From positions 112,257,001 through 112,321,000 of the forward strand of contig NC_091117.1 in assembly GCF_040183065.1 (NCBI RefSeq): a stretch of 64,000 nucleotides of DNA, written 5' to 3'. Both the position numbers and the translations under genes were made by a program. The notes below the pieces were generated by a model that was given only the letters and a program-made list of their open reading frames with translations, was not told where the DNA came from and made no database searches. Positions 48,478-60,466 of this stretch are shown in pieces. This DNA comes from Periplaneta americana (Eukaryota > Arthropoda > Insecta > Blattodea > Blattidae). Positions within the stretch are counted from its first letter, which is position 1. Each line of letters starts with the position of its first letter.

Positions 48478-48915
48478 ATTGATATTATTGTAATTAATTT
48501 TTATAATCACTAAATCAGACCTACGCTTTGTACACTTAGCATTTACGAGCGAAGCTAACCTAACAACCCAAGTTGGAAGTTTGTGTCGCGTACTATAGAA
48601 AATGGGTGTACCAAGGTTTCTCTTCAACCGAATGCACGTATTCGTTTGATGAAAAAGAAATATTGCATTAATATTATTGTAATTAATTTTTATAATCACG
48701 AAATCAGACATGCTTTGCAGACTTAGCATCTACGAGCGAAGCTAACCTAACAACCCGTGTTGGAAGTTTGTGTCGCGTGCTATAGAAAATGGGTGTACCG
48801 AGGTTTCTCTTCAAGCGAATGCACGTATTCGTTTTATGACGAAAAAGAAATAGTATATTAATATTATTATAATTAATTTTTATAATCACGAAATCAGACT
48901 TATGCTTTGCAGATT
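48478..48915. repeat. ~190-bp tandem repeat, 2.3 copies
   Basis: Copies begin near 48478, 48668 and 48857 at ATTATTGTAATTAATTTTTA. They share GAGCGAAGCTAACCTAACAA, TTGGAAGTTTGTGTCGCGT and GAAAATGGGTGTACC. By eye the first two are over 90% identical. Confidence 0.9.
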
Positions 48916-49321
48916 TAGTAGCTGCATTAACTCCATCGTGATCTAACTTGACCCACTTGGTAATAAAACTTCACTTTTGTTCGCCGTTATAATCTAATTA
49001 TATACTATAAACGAAGAGCCTATCAAATATTATATGGTTAAGAGCATTCCACTTTTTCTCTAAACAAAAAATCGGGACATCTATACGAAATACTGGCAAA
49101 AGGAAGAGAATGATAATTTGCGTTAAGAAGCAAGTTGCATTATTAAATCGAAGCAAATGGATCAATCTATGAAAGTACTTATTATAGGCTAGCATTATTA
49201 TTGGACTAGTAGCAAAATAAGGTCAAACTGTTATCTTCCTTTTTTTTATCATTATTGTGTGTTTAACTTTCCAGAGTACCTATTAAATACCATACTGCAA
49301 TTTGAAGAGCTGTCAATTTAA

Positions 49322-49386
<65 letters not shown>

Positions 49387-49620
49387 TTATCGATTACAGT
49401 TTTGCAATTTTTGCTAAAAAAAATACGTGCCTAGGGATTCTGTATTACGAAACAAACAAGGAAGTGTGAGTCCTCCAGGAAATTAGGGACATATGGAATT
49501 CCTATTATCATAAGATCTTCTATAACGTAATAGCTATTTTGCAATGTTTTGGTAGCAACAAGATGGCGTCAGGCCCATCAAACCGGCTTCACTCCGTCCA
49601 GTGGTATTAAGATGCTAGTG
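48916..49620. other. No gene; contains a TA microsatellite
   Basis: AT-rich sequence with no recognised coding signal; (TA)n from 49327 to 49383. Confidence 0.6.
49327..49383. repeat. (TA)n microsatellite
   Basis: About 28 TA dinucleotides without interruption. Confidence 0.97.
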
Positions 49621-49646
49621 TCTACTCTATGTATTCTGTGCTCGTT
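49621..49646 (-). repeat. Inverted copy of 48104-48129
   Basis: Exact 26-bp reverse complement, TCTACTCTATGTATTCTGTG... . It lies next to AACAAGATGGCGTC (49558), another promoter-like core in inverse orientation. Confidence 0.9.
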
Positions 49647-49649
49647 ATT

Positions 49650-50270
49650 CGAGAGTAGGTATCTGTGAGTCATGACAATTTCTGCAGCTAGGTTCGCCTC
49701 GCTGCCCTAAGAAATGATGAATAGTACCATTACGTCCATTACAAAGCATTGTGTATCGTGAAAATAGTTCGATTAATTGTGCATTACTGATTGAGTACGA
49801 ATATTATAAATATGCCAAGCATATTACAGTCTTATTTGAAGTTTGTTCAGCTAAGTTATATTCGAAAATTGTCTGTGTTTTGCTATGTGAAGAACTCAGT
49901 ACCAACAGGTCGTATCTTTATAGGTTAAGGTAAATGTCAAAGTTCTCTCATATAACAAGCAATGCTATGTTAAAAGTGGCGAATTGCATTGTCCGACCCT
50001 CGAATGATGTGACCCGAAATGTAAAATAATTTCATGCACTGTTTCACTTACCAAGCATTACTGATATAGGCCTAATGAAAATGTGAATGACGTGATGTAA
50101 ACATTGAAGATAATGTTGTTACTGTTTTCCCTTTCTCTTTTAGAAAATACCGACAAAAGTAATGAATTATCTTCATACTGTACTTATTAGGTAATTAATG
50201 TTAGTATGAGATTAGGTAATGCACCTCAAACTGGTAACTAATAATGGCTGATGCGAAATAGGTGAGGTGG
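49650..50270. other. No gene recognised
   Basis: AT-rich with short frames only; no motif or repeat identified. Confidence 0.5.
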
Positions 50271-50841
50271 TTATCGTGTGTCTGTCTGTCTTAGTTTTCC
50301 AATAAGCTGATTTTGTTTCCGAATTGTCCTAGTAATTTTTTTACGTTCTAATGTAATGGCTTTGGGAATTTTTTTACTTTCAATTGAGCACTGTGTGGCT
50401 ATAGTTTTTAAGTGCTTCATAGATTTCTTCAATTGAAACATTTGCTTCATTGAAAGCTGATGTACTATGTTCAACATTGGGCTTATTTTTCTTAGCAGGA
50501 TGGATGTTATTCACCACTTCTGTTATCCTTCTTTTGTTGCGTCTACTTATGTTTGAAACATTTTGTTTATGTTTTGCAAAATCATCTAAGACGGATGGTA
50601 CCACATTAGGAAGCAAACGTTTTAATGTTGTGCTAATGCTAAAATCAGCTTCTTTGAAATGTCTGCTGCAGACACGCGATTTCTTGATTGGCGCCCAAAG
50701 AGTCCTTGGTTTGTCCCCTTCCCGAGAAATGGCTACACACCACTTCTTTCTTACTCCTTCATCTTGTGGAAAACAATGAAACGAAAAATCACATTCTTTA
50801 TTCTGGTTCGATTTGCACAATGGCACATAGCAGTAAACCAT
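50271..50841 (-). pseudogene. THAP-domain protein, probably frameshifted
   Basis: The better start is the fourth codon of the longer frame, ATG at 50841: MVYCYVPLC, then FSFHCFPQD, RKKWCVAISR, RVCSRHFKEADF and LPNVVPSVL. These give the full THAP C2CH finger: C-x4-C, the invariant Trp, C-x2-H, and a final proline-containing motif. A Lys/Arg-rich linker follows. That frame stops at 50380, but the next frame continues with a coiled-coil-like stretch (ITLERKKITRTIRKQNQL) to 50271, so one indel near 50440 is likely. Its N-terminus closely resembles that of the P-type transposase at 55120 (MVYCCVPHC), so it may be the remnant of a related element. No transposase core is attached. Confidence 0.7.
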
Positions 50842-50898
50842 TTCAATCACACAAATTATAGGCTAACTTCCTAATTTAATAAATGCTAATTCAAAATA

Positions 50899-51137
50899 TG
50901 AGTAGCTTAACATCAAAGGCGGACATCTGACCTCAATCAAAATTTAGATAGCTGTGATTTTTTATACAATTTTTCATGCCCTTTCCAGTTTTAGTGAAAC
51001 CATATGCAAGCTCTAACACTACATTTATAAAATATATATTTTTTTTAATATTACAAAGAACACTGTGAATTAAAAAATTACTTCTACATCAAAACTATGG
51101 AGACAACAGATGTCCGTCTTTGATATTAAGCTACTCA
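50899..51137. mobile_element. 239-bp MITE flanked by TA
   Basis: Terminal inverted repeats of ~31 bp begin TGAGTAGCTTAACATCAAAG at the left and TGAGTAGCTTAATATCAAAG on the complement of the right end, both continuing to CGGACATCTG with two differences in all. The element is flanked by TA (50897-50898 and 51138-51139). TA targets fit a Tc1/mariner-type mobiliser; no coding capacity. Confidence 0.85.
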
Positions 51138-51139
51138 TA

Positions 51140-51765
51140 TATTTACACGCACTAAAATACTACAGCGTTTACTACTACTATGCTCAATAGATTAATCAGT
51201 AGGCCTATAGAAATGTTTTCACCACTGCAAGAAAAAATCGCGCAATAATTATACTTCTCAATTATTGTGACGTTCGTATTCTTTTTAAAGAGAGGGAAAA
51301 GTTAGGCCTTCTTGCAAATGCTTAATTATGAATTCAAGGAAATTAAAGATAATGCAGTACCTTAATTAGCTGCAATATCTTATTTAATAACAATATTAAT
51401 AATATTAGGTGAAAAGGGTAGGCTAGAGTGCGTATATGTAAGATGTCAAGTTAATTTATTTCCGGAAATGTTTGGTGTATGAACTGAAGTACAGAGCAGA
51501 CAGTCCCTCAGTTTATATGTAATATGTTTTAATATCAAGAATGACAGCCTTTTATTGCAATGTAATTGAGGAGTAGAAGTTTGTAAATTACGTCTATTGT
51601 CCATAAAATATTGTACGAAGCATTTAATAAGCAATGGTGAGTCCTTTAAATGTCCCAAATGTCAATATCATTTAAGTGTTCTGCTATGAATATTTAGGGC
51701 AGAACAGCGCTCCGAGCGGCGGAATTGGCATTACGAGGAAACCACTTCAGACTCGTTTTTCAAGC
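51140..51765. other. No gene recognised
   Basis: AT-rich; only short frames. GCGCTCCGAGCGGCGG at about 51708 is a locally GC-rich patch near the inverted segment. Confidence 0.5.
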
Positions 51766-51802
51766 GCTATGCGCCAGCTTGTGTAATCTCGTAAGCAACG
51801 AT
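51766..51802 (-). repeat. Inverted copy of 48055-48091
   Basis: 37-bp exact reverse complement (GCTATGCGCCAGCTTGTGTA...). Relative to the minus-strand THAP start at 50841 it lies upstream, as 48055 does for the plus-strand THAP exon. Confidence 0.92.
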
Positions 51803-52354
51803 ACCAATAATTCTATTACTTAAATGACCAAAGTTAGCATAAAATTCAGTTAAATAAGTAAATGACAGATTTGGTCCACGTACAAATATGCAATTGATAA
51901 AATAATTACAATGTCTAAACACAAAATCTGGTTAATTGTTTGTGTTGATCCATCAGTATTTATTAATGTTGCATTCCTAACCTCTCAAACATTTGTGATC
52001 CCATCAGCAGCATAAAAATTCTGTGCTACAGTAAATAACATTTTGGTGATCAAAAACCTGCCCCGAATTTAACTCTTTTAACAACATCAACTACCCTGTG
52101 GGCACTTTTGCACACTGATATCTTAGAAATTCCGTGCTTATCTGCTAACCCACGGAACTGACAACTAGTATGCATCCAATGGAAAACAATACAGTTCTCG
52201 CTTTGAGCATCGCCGTCTGCTATCCTTATACGCCTTCCCACTTCGACCAAAAGCGCGTACATTGAAATAGTGCAAAGTTTCTCCACTACCTACCTCAGAG
52301 CGCTGCATTGATATCCCTCGCAGCTCAACTTGACGGTGACGGCATGGTGGCAGG
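51803..52354. other. No gene; 3' flank of the P-type transposase
   Basis: Overlapping short minus-strand frames (52050-52437) show no recognised domain and are taken as 3' UTR or chance. Confidence 0.4.
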
Positions 52355-55120
52355 TTAAACTCGCAATATTTTCCGACTTGTTGGTTTTGAATTGAGAAAT
52401 TTAACACGCTCAAAACGTTCTGTTGTTTCTGAAGCAATATTCTTCAGAAATATGGGAATTGCACATTTACACACGAACATGCTCAAACTTTGTATGTGAC
52501 TGTCGTCTAAACAGGCAGGACATTTGAGTAAAGGAGACTCGCTAAGCACAGGAAGAATAAGTTTAGTTAGCGTTTCACATGTCCTGACGGTCACCAACTT
52601 CGCGGCCTCGCAGACAAACTCGAAAATTGTGCTTAGTAACCACACTAACATTTCAGATGGATAGTGCAGCTTATCGGAGATATCCCTCTTGTAGATTAAG
52701 TCCATCATAGGTGAACTACATTTTTCTTTGCTGACCAGCTGACAGCATAGTATACATTCGATTTCCTTCTGTAGTTGCTTTACTACGAAACCTCCAATGT
52801 AAGTCAGAGACGCCAACTGCATTGTCACAAATCCAAGGCCTGAAAATTAAATTTTACATACCTACAGTTATAATAAGTTAAAGGATATCGTCAATCTTTA
52901 GTTAACGATTTTATTTAAAGCTTTATTGATAAACAATTTTACTTACATGGAGGTTGGTGAAGTTTGCTTAATATAGACATCATACTTTCTGGAATCGAAG
53001 TCTCGTCTTCCAGACGAGAGCATCACTATAGGAGTTCTCTTGTTATTCTAGTAGTTAATCCAGTGTTCAGTATTCTGTTCATGCTAAATATAATTGCTCT
53101 GCAGTCTGGCATGTCATTGCTCCCAGATATCTGTCTCAGCTTACTGAAGAAATGCTCTACAGGATACTATTAAATGCCCTTGTAAGAACGAAATGGAAGC
53201 CAGATGAAAGCAGATACTTTGTGCACTGGACAGTGGAGAAAGATGTCAGGAGAACAGCTTCGTAGGTGTCTTTGCTTAAAAATTCCATTCCCTGCTCATT
53301 GCTTGCATTTCTAATTTCTGCTAGATATGATGGAAAATCATTTTCTAACCATTCCAGTCTCTCATCACTTATACTCAAAAAGTGCATTTTCTCCGGCATT
53401 AAGTGCTGCAAAGAAGTGCTTCTCACATCATGGATTTCGAACCACTTCTTTATCATTTTCAGAAACGTGATAGTGGCACCACAGCTTTGAAAATCCTGGG
53501 ATTTGAAGTGGCTGCTGTTGTCTTTCAAACATTGCAGAGCGGTTATTACCTCCGAAGAAAATATATCTTTAGCCCTTTTCACATTCATCTTTTCGAAATT
53601 AGTTGGTGCTACATGTTTTCTATTTAGGAAAGGGACTGACTTAACTACTTCTTTCGACTGCATTTTATATAAGTTTTTAATGTGACTGCCACTAATTTCT
53701 TCCTTTCCATCATACATTGTCTTTTCTAAAAGAGCTGTTCTTAAGTTTTTCAATATGTGGCACTGGTCGAAAGCTAAGAAGACAGGCCGTTCTGGATTAT
53801 CTGGGTGACTAATTCTAGCCTTTATTGTCTTCCCGTTGGACAGTCGTCTCATCATGTCCACATTTGTTTTATGATTATCTGTAACTAATCTTAAAATCAC
53901 AAAACCAATAGACTCGACCTGTTTTATCACTGATAGTGTGAGACTGTGAAGTTCCACCCCAGAAAGTCTTTTAGAAAAAAAAAATAAGCAACAGGAATTC
54001 TATAACAGGTGGATATGCCAGAAATAAGAAAACATAACAGACTATTTGCAAGAACTGGCTCTTTATCAGTTACAGCTTTCGAAACAGAATTGTTTTCACA
54101 TCGGAGAGCTTCTACATGAGAAGAAGTGTCCTTATGACCAAAAAATGTGTCTCGTTTCTTGTCATACAAAAATTGCTGTTTAATGGCCATTTCGTCAATA
54201 ATTAGGGAACATAATTTTTCTGCTCCATTCAGTCTTTCAGACTCTGCAAGTAGTCTCTCTCTCACGAGTTCTGTCACTCCTGTTTCGCAAGATACGTCTC
54301 CTAGATAGCGATTCAAAGTGCTTATAGAAGGCAGTTTTAACAAATTGTTTCTTGCGTAACTATACCCCTTTGGAGAAATGAATTGCCATATTACACACTG
54401 TTTTATGAAATTTTCTGACCAACGGGGCGACTGCTTATAATAATTTAGAATTTGTTCTAAAATAAATGAAGATTTGGAATCAGTAGGATCTTGTTTATTA
54501 GACTCTATTATTGCTTCTACATTGCTGTGGTACTTATTATGAAACTGGTTCATCCGTTCTTTCTGTACTTGCAAATCATTCTCCAACTTTTTGATTTTCT
54601 GATTGGCAAGCCACAATTTTAATCGCAGTCGTGTTTTTTCTCTTTCGGCTTTATAATATTTTCCAGCTTCGGAGACTGTCTGAACTTCAACAGACCTGCT
54701 GCAATTAATTGTATTTTCAACGTCGTCTTCGTTGTTGCCGTCAGAAATAGGACATTCATAATTATCTCCAAAAGACTCATCCCTCTTTCGTTTTTGGTTT
54801 TCTTTACTTCATGCTTTATTAATACTCGCCTCTGAGGTATGGGTTTAGGTATCTTATTCGGAGGATAACCTTTAAAAACTGACGGGATAGCATTTTGCTT
54901 CAATTTCTTTATTTTCAGGTCTGGACGGTAATCAGCATCAAGAAAATGTAGGCCACACACAAAAGATGTTCTTGATTCAAAATTAGGCACGAAATTATCT
55001 CTAGATATATTTTTTAGCCATTTTTTGTTTCAGTTCTGGATCGCAAGGAAATTCATGAAATGAAATCCCCTTGACTTTTCCGCTCTTGCTTGTGCAGTGC
55101 GGCACACAGCAATACACCAT
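52355..55120 (-). pseudogene. P-element-type (THAP9-like) transposase, frameshifted, with one intact intron
   Basis: ATG at 55120: THAP finger in two frames (MVYCCVPHC, ISFHEFP; then FVCGLHFLDADY, AIPSVF). A coiled coil follows (LANQKIKKLENDLQVQ, ~54610). The P-transposase core has SPRWSENFIKQC, SPKGYSYARNNLLKLPS, first catalytic Asp in LIIDEMAIK (~54200), then VTDNHKTN with the second Asp, and FLAFDQCHILKNLR of the inserted GTP-binding-like region. Further on come VEHFFSKLRQ (~53140) with the likely Glu, and a C-terminal domain with LTYIGGFVVKQL. An intron with GT-AG ends lies at 52840-52946 (107 bp) and restores frame. Damage: shifts near 55040, 54810, 53975 and 53165, two next to homopolymers, and adjacent TAG-TGA near 53020. 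No terminal inverted repeats were found. Confidence 0.85.
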
Positions 55121-55146
55121 TTTGTAGATGATATACCTAGCAGAAG

Positions 55147-55150
<4 letters not shown>

Positions 55151-55183
<33 letters not shown>
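55151..55183. repeat. (TA)n microsatellite
   Basis: About 16 TA units just upstream of the transposase start. Confidence 0.95.
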
Positions 55184-55186
<3 letters not shown>

Positions 55187-56092
55187 TTGGATATTGATCC
55201 CAACAATTATATAGGCTACTGTAAATTGAAATGCAATAGATTTTAGATTAGGGATGACGCTGAAAGGAGGTAAGGGTGGGCTAGAGTCTCTCCAAAGAAT
55301 TTCTGTCCCCCCCAACTGCTCACGATAATATTGGTTAATGCATTTGAATTCATTATTCCGCATTGTCTTTATAATAGCAAAATAAATCAAATTCACAAAA
55401 GACGTGGAAATATTTAAGACATTGTGCCGGGTAGTATTAGGCCTATATTTTTTTACTATCTATTGTTTTACATTAATTGACATTTTTTCTTCTATCTGAA
55501 AACAGGCATTAAGTATTGTAATGGATAATCTGATACTTTGGACGCGGTTCTGAGCTATTATTTATTAGTTCGTTCTTGCCACTGCTCTTTCTTTAGTCTC
55601 AGTTGAGCCGTTGATTACAAATTGGCTATGAGCAATAAATCAGCTACTGGTACTACTCGCTTTCATCTCAGAATTACCCGCCATACCTCAGCAAGGTTTA
55701 TTGAATGTACCGCCGCCCCTGTTTAAAACGGTTCATTATAGTTTCCAATAGTTTGGAATGTAATGGACGTAGCTTTATCAGTTTGACATGGAATGAGCAT
55801 GCATATATAAACCTGTAAATTGTACATACCTTTCTCCATAAAATCAAAATGGAACTTTTCTCAAAGATGTTTGTTTATTAGTTTATACACACTTATATTC
55901 TAACGGCCACACAAATCACTAAACAAACAGACATAAAACATCAGCACCAACTCTCTGAAACCACGTTTTTCTGTCTTTCGCGTAGGCATAACAAGTGATG
56001 CTATACGCTGTTTGGACTGCGACACTGGGACATCCTACTAGCGCTCCTGCGGCAAAGTATTTAACTATCTCGTGTACGCTTGATAGCATGGA
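55184..56092. other. No gene recognised
   Basis: Mixed AT-rich sequence, only short frames without domain similarity that I can see. Confidence 0.5.
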
Positions 56093-56170
56093 CATGGATA
56101 AATATATAATAGGATGCGAAACTGCGGACAGCACCATGGATAAATATATAATAGGATGCGAAACTCACTG
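56093..56170. repeat. 42-bp tandem duplication, also found in the 61-kb hairpin loop
   Basis: 56093-56134 (CATGGATAAATATATAATAG... ending CGGACAGCAC) is followed at 56135 by a second, partly complete copy. The same 42 bp with one change occurs at 61108-61149, across the loop and the first bases of the right arm of the inverted repeat there. Confidence 0.9.
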
Positions 56171-56249
56171 AGTTTCCCGTAACACATACTAGAGGCGCTG
56201 TTGTAGAATTGATCTGCTGCCATCTATATGCGGTTAGAGGCGTTATTAC

Positions 56250-56379
56250 ATCTAGCAGCGCACCAAGTAGCGAAAAGAGTAACTACTCCGTGCATCCAGC
56301 AGCGCACCCAAGTAGCGAAAATAATAACTAATTACTCCGCGTATCTAGCAGCGCGCCTGGCGGCGAAAAGTTGAACTAT
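56250..56379. repeat. ~45-49 bp tandem repeat, three copies
   Basis: Copies at 56250, 56294 and 56343 begin ATCTAGCAGCGCACC or close variants and contain AAGTAGCGAAAA and TAACTA...CTCCG. GC-richer than the surroundings. Confidence 0.85.
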
Positions 56380-56760
56380 ATGCAGTAAATATTCCTCCTC
56401 CCCCCCCCCCGCCCCAAACCCTCAATTTAAAGTAAAACTTTAAAATTGTTATTCCTCACATCATCTTTCACTGAAAATTGTTATTGGAGCCAATAGTTGG
56501 AAGAGACGGTCTATTTTACACTACCTTATATTGTAACTAATTAACATACAGCCAAACAGGGACAGAAAATAAAAGAAAACAAGGTTAGATAATTGGGATT
56601 TTATTCTTTAGGTAATAGTGTATAGTGCACTTTAAGTCTGCAAAAACTAGTTACATAATTGAAATTATTATATTACAGCATACTATTTTATAATACATTC
56701 AACAACACAATTTCGACAAGGTCCATCATATCACTGTTTAACATACACTACATGTGCACT

Positions 56761-57200
56761 AGGGTTACCAGATTGTAACAATTTAAAAGCAGGTCATTTT
56801 GAATGAAAAAGAATTTTCCATATAAAAGCAGGGCATAATAGACTAACTTGATACTTGACGTGACGTCTTTTTACATTCTGTTATATAATTAGGTAATTTG
56901 TTTGTCTTCGTACAATAAAACTGATACAAAACTATTATCATGAATAGAATTGAAGTATACGGATTCTAAATTAGCTTTTACCTTATTTAATTTTCGGATT
57001 GTTAATACTTTTCTGGTGACTTGACTTGTTTGAGCAAGGATTTTACACACATAATTCCTCTAATGGACCCCAACTCAATAGTTACTCTCTTTTGTCCATT
57101 GGGAATTGGCAAGAAAGAAAAGCAGGACAATTTCTGATTTTTACGAACCCTGGCAGGATGCAGTCCATGTCAAGCGAAATCCAGAACATCTGGTAATCCT
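56761..57200. mobile_element. Possible non-autonomous DNA transposon
   Basis: Begins AGGGTTACCAGAT (56761) and ends ATCTGGTAATCCT (57188-57200), inverted with one mismatch over 13 bp. No matching target duplication and no coding frame are seen. Tentative. Confidence 0.35.
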
Positions 57201-58130
57201 ATACACACAGATACACTTACATATTTAGTGTGCAGTACATTGGTAAAGTCTATACAACAAATTGAATAATTGAAATTGTGGGGCCCAGTCGGATAAGAGA
57301 AAAAGCCACATCTATATATTTATATTTTGGAATGCTCTGCCATCTGTGCTCGTTTACAGATGTAAATGATACCATTTGAATAATGTGTTGTCATATGGTT
57401 TAGTCAGAACATATTTCTTCACATTCCAATGAGATATCCTACGTATCGAAATTTATGGTTTGTCCCCTTGTCTGCCTGGACCCATCAACTATTGGTTAGT
57501 CAACTGTCCAAAAATAGGTTTGGACCCTACAAGTAACACTCATGGGACAATCAGAGCAGGAGGTAATGAGTAAGAGTGGCCAATTCCTTTCTCCCCTCCG
57601 TTGCATACATCGCTGACTAGATACATATTACATTAATCGGATTTCAGATACTACAAAAAAATGTTTGATATTTGAAACTGTCATATTACTATCTACTACT
57701 TTGCAACACATTTTAGAATACTTTTCTAGGATCACATCTAAGGTTCTTAGACATTGTTGTTTGGCATACACATAACGGTAACGTATACCAAAATGTTGTA
57801 TGTACTGAGGGTCAGAGTGAAATACATGAGCTGCATCACTTACTTGCATTATGTTGGGCAAAAAGTTTACTAGGTGAACTGAAGGTATGTTAACCCCCAA
57901 CTTCCAAAGTCAAATATCTCTCTTACATACACACACATGTACCACATACTGTAACTTTGCTCCCTACAATTACACAATATATTTAACATTTGCTAAAAAC
58001 ATTTTTTTCTGGGGCAAAAAAAAAAAACAAATAAATAAAAATAAAAAAAATAATAAAAAAAACTATGAAATTTCCACCAATATGATATTATACCTTTTTG
58101 TTACACACAATATGAGCTATTTACACTACT
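57201..58130. other. No confident gene; A-rich tract
   Basis: 3' flank of the THAP gene. It contains a minus-strand frame of unknown meaning (57628-57900) and an A-rich low-complexity tract at 58016-58066. Confidence 0.4.
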
Positions 58131-60396
58131 TTAAAGACACTGCAATTTTTTCTGCAGTCTCTTCACCTTTGCTTTCAGAGCTGCCATTTTTAGTTTGTTG
58201 CTCCTGGGTGAAGATGAGAAGTGAGGACTCGAGAAAAGTTTTCGTTTTGCAACACCAGGACCTAAAGATTACGAAATTAACTTCAGATTAATCTAATTGC
58301 TGGGAACTATTTTAAATAAAAAATGAAACTTGACAACACCTTTAACCTTGTTAAGTTAATGTAGGCCTAACAAAAGGCATGCAGGCTATGGATAGGCTAT
58401 ATAACATACTACAAAATTGACAATACATCAAAATGTGATCAATATTTACCAAGTTTGGAAGGAGGTGTAGCTGAAGCTGAAGGAAACTGTTCCATCTTGG
58501 ATGTATTCATGTCAGTATCTAAGGAAATAAATGATAAATTAAACTGAAGCAAGAATTGAACAGACTTTGTGCTCCATTCATTTCAAACTGCTCTTAACTG
58601 TATAAATTATAACTCATATAAATGTTAAGTAATAGTAACAATCCAAAAGTTTAATGCTGCAACAAATTTGATTGTGTTAATCTGAATTGTTCGTTGTAAT
58701 GTAATATAAAATATTTTTTTTTTAATAGGCTGGGCCATAGAGGACAACTGACACTAACAGAAAGGGATAATCAGCACAGGTGTTGGGATATTAAAGAGAA
58801 GTCAGTAAGAGGGAATGATAGTGTACTTCGTGTGCCAGGGCGACTTGTCAGGATATCAGTTGCAATATCGATCGTCTGGTTCAAAAGTGCGACAACTCAA
58901 AAAAACAAGTTTTGAGATATCTTCAGTTGAAAGTTTCAAATAAATCCCCTAAACAGGGACAGATTTGTGGTTCATAACCACGACAATTAGAACTGAGTCA
59001 GTATTCAGGACGAGTATATCACGATCTTCCAGTTCATTATTAATAGATTTCGAAATGTAGTAATAATGAATTAATAAAGTCCATAGTTCTAATTACTTCT
59101 AAAGCAGTTTATTTCGTTTTTATTCTTTTTGGTTGTAAATATGACTTATCTCAATATTGAATCGGAAAGAGCTCCGAAAGGGGCTTTCAGTAGTATAAAT
59201 AACTAAAAAATGGCAATTTTTGAGTTGTCGCACTTTTGAACTGGACGATCGATATATAACAAGATAAACACCCTGCCCTGTAGTTAAGAGGATTTGTTAT
59301 TATTCGCTACTGTAAAAGAATGAAGTATGAAAACTGCAGACATATGGCAGGGGGCAATTAACTTAAATGATTACTAGCATGTTACCAGGCTCACAAGACA
59401 GTATCGCTTACCTTCAGCTGTGGGAACCACATTGAATAGGAGCGATGGTTGCTGATAGCCCCTCAGCTGTTCACCAATCATACTGTTCCCTGTAATAATC
59501 ACAAAAAAAAACGAAACATAATTAATTATGTATTTTGAAACATGTAATGTAAGAACAGCTGATGAGAAACTATGGCATTCCTTGAAATCCATAAACTTGA
59601 CTAAGTGGAATAATTACCTTGTTGGCATGCATCTTTATTCATCCCGGCATATGCCGTCGAAGCAGTAATCTTTGAAGCTGGAGTACTCATAGGAGCAGGA
59701 ATTGTTTGAGGCATAGCTGCCAAGCCTGCAGCCTACTCAGTTGCAGCTTGTAAACCTATGAGACTACGCGTACCTGAAAATAAAGAAAAGAGTAATGAAA
59801 TCGGAAATTTTAAACATGAATGACATAAAAACATTGCTAGTGTACTAACTACCTTCAGCAGCTGCAGAATCAATCTTCGCCCTCCTACCATACGTCCGCA
59901 AAGTCTTGTGATGCCTGAAAGTTGGGGTAGACCCCGGTGATAAGGACGCTCGAGGCATAACTGGGCTAGATGGTGGGCTCCGGATTTTAGGGTTTGATGG
60001 CACCACTAATCCATTAGCATGAACAGTGGGCACTGCAGTTTGCTTAAGTATCACTTTTTGTGAAGAGCTATAATAGTCAGACTCAATGAAGTGGTCCATG
60101 CAGATTCTCAACCTGTGTGTGGCATGTGCGGCAACTCGATACCGGTCCTCTAGCCCACAAAATCGGAGCCACTTCCAACACCTAAAGCAATGGATTACAA
60201 TTACTAATGAGATAAAGTATAAGAAATATTGAATAGAAATCATGCAAAAATTGGGGAAAAAAATAATAAGTTATCTGCTGCATTTGTGTTATTTTAAGAG
60301 ATGTCTAATGCGCATCACTAGGTGGTGAGTGACCATAGGAAAACTGGTAGCAGCAACAGATATTGGGTAAAACTAAATTAAATATTAGGCCTAAGC

Positions 60397-60466
<70 letters not shown>

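Noticed and set aside
50450-50874. Plus-strand frames opposite the THAP pseudogene
   Set aside because: Shadows of the minus-strand coding region; no domain seen.
53266-53685. Plus-strand frames opposite the P-type transposase
   Set aside because: Shadows in other frames of the transposase sequence.
57628-57900. 90-codon minus-strand frame downstream of the THAP gene
   Set aside because: No recognised motif and no splice link to the THAP gene; probably chance or 3' UTR.
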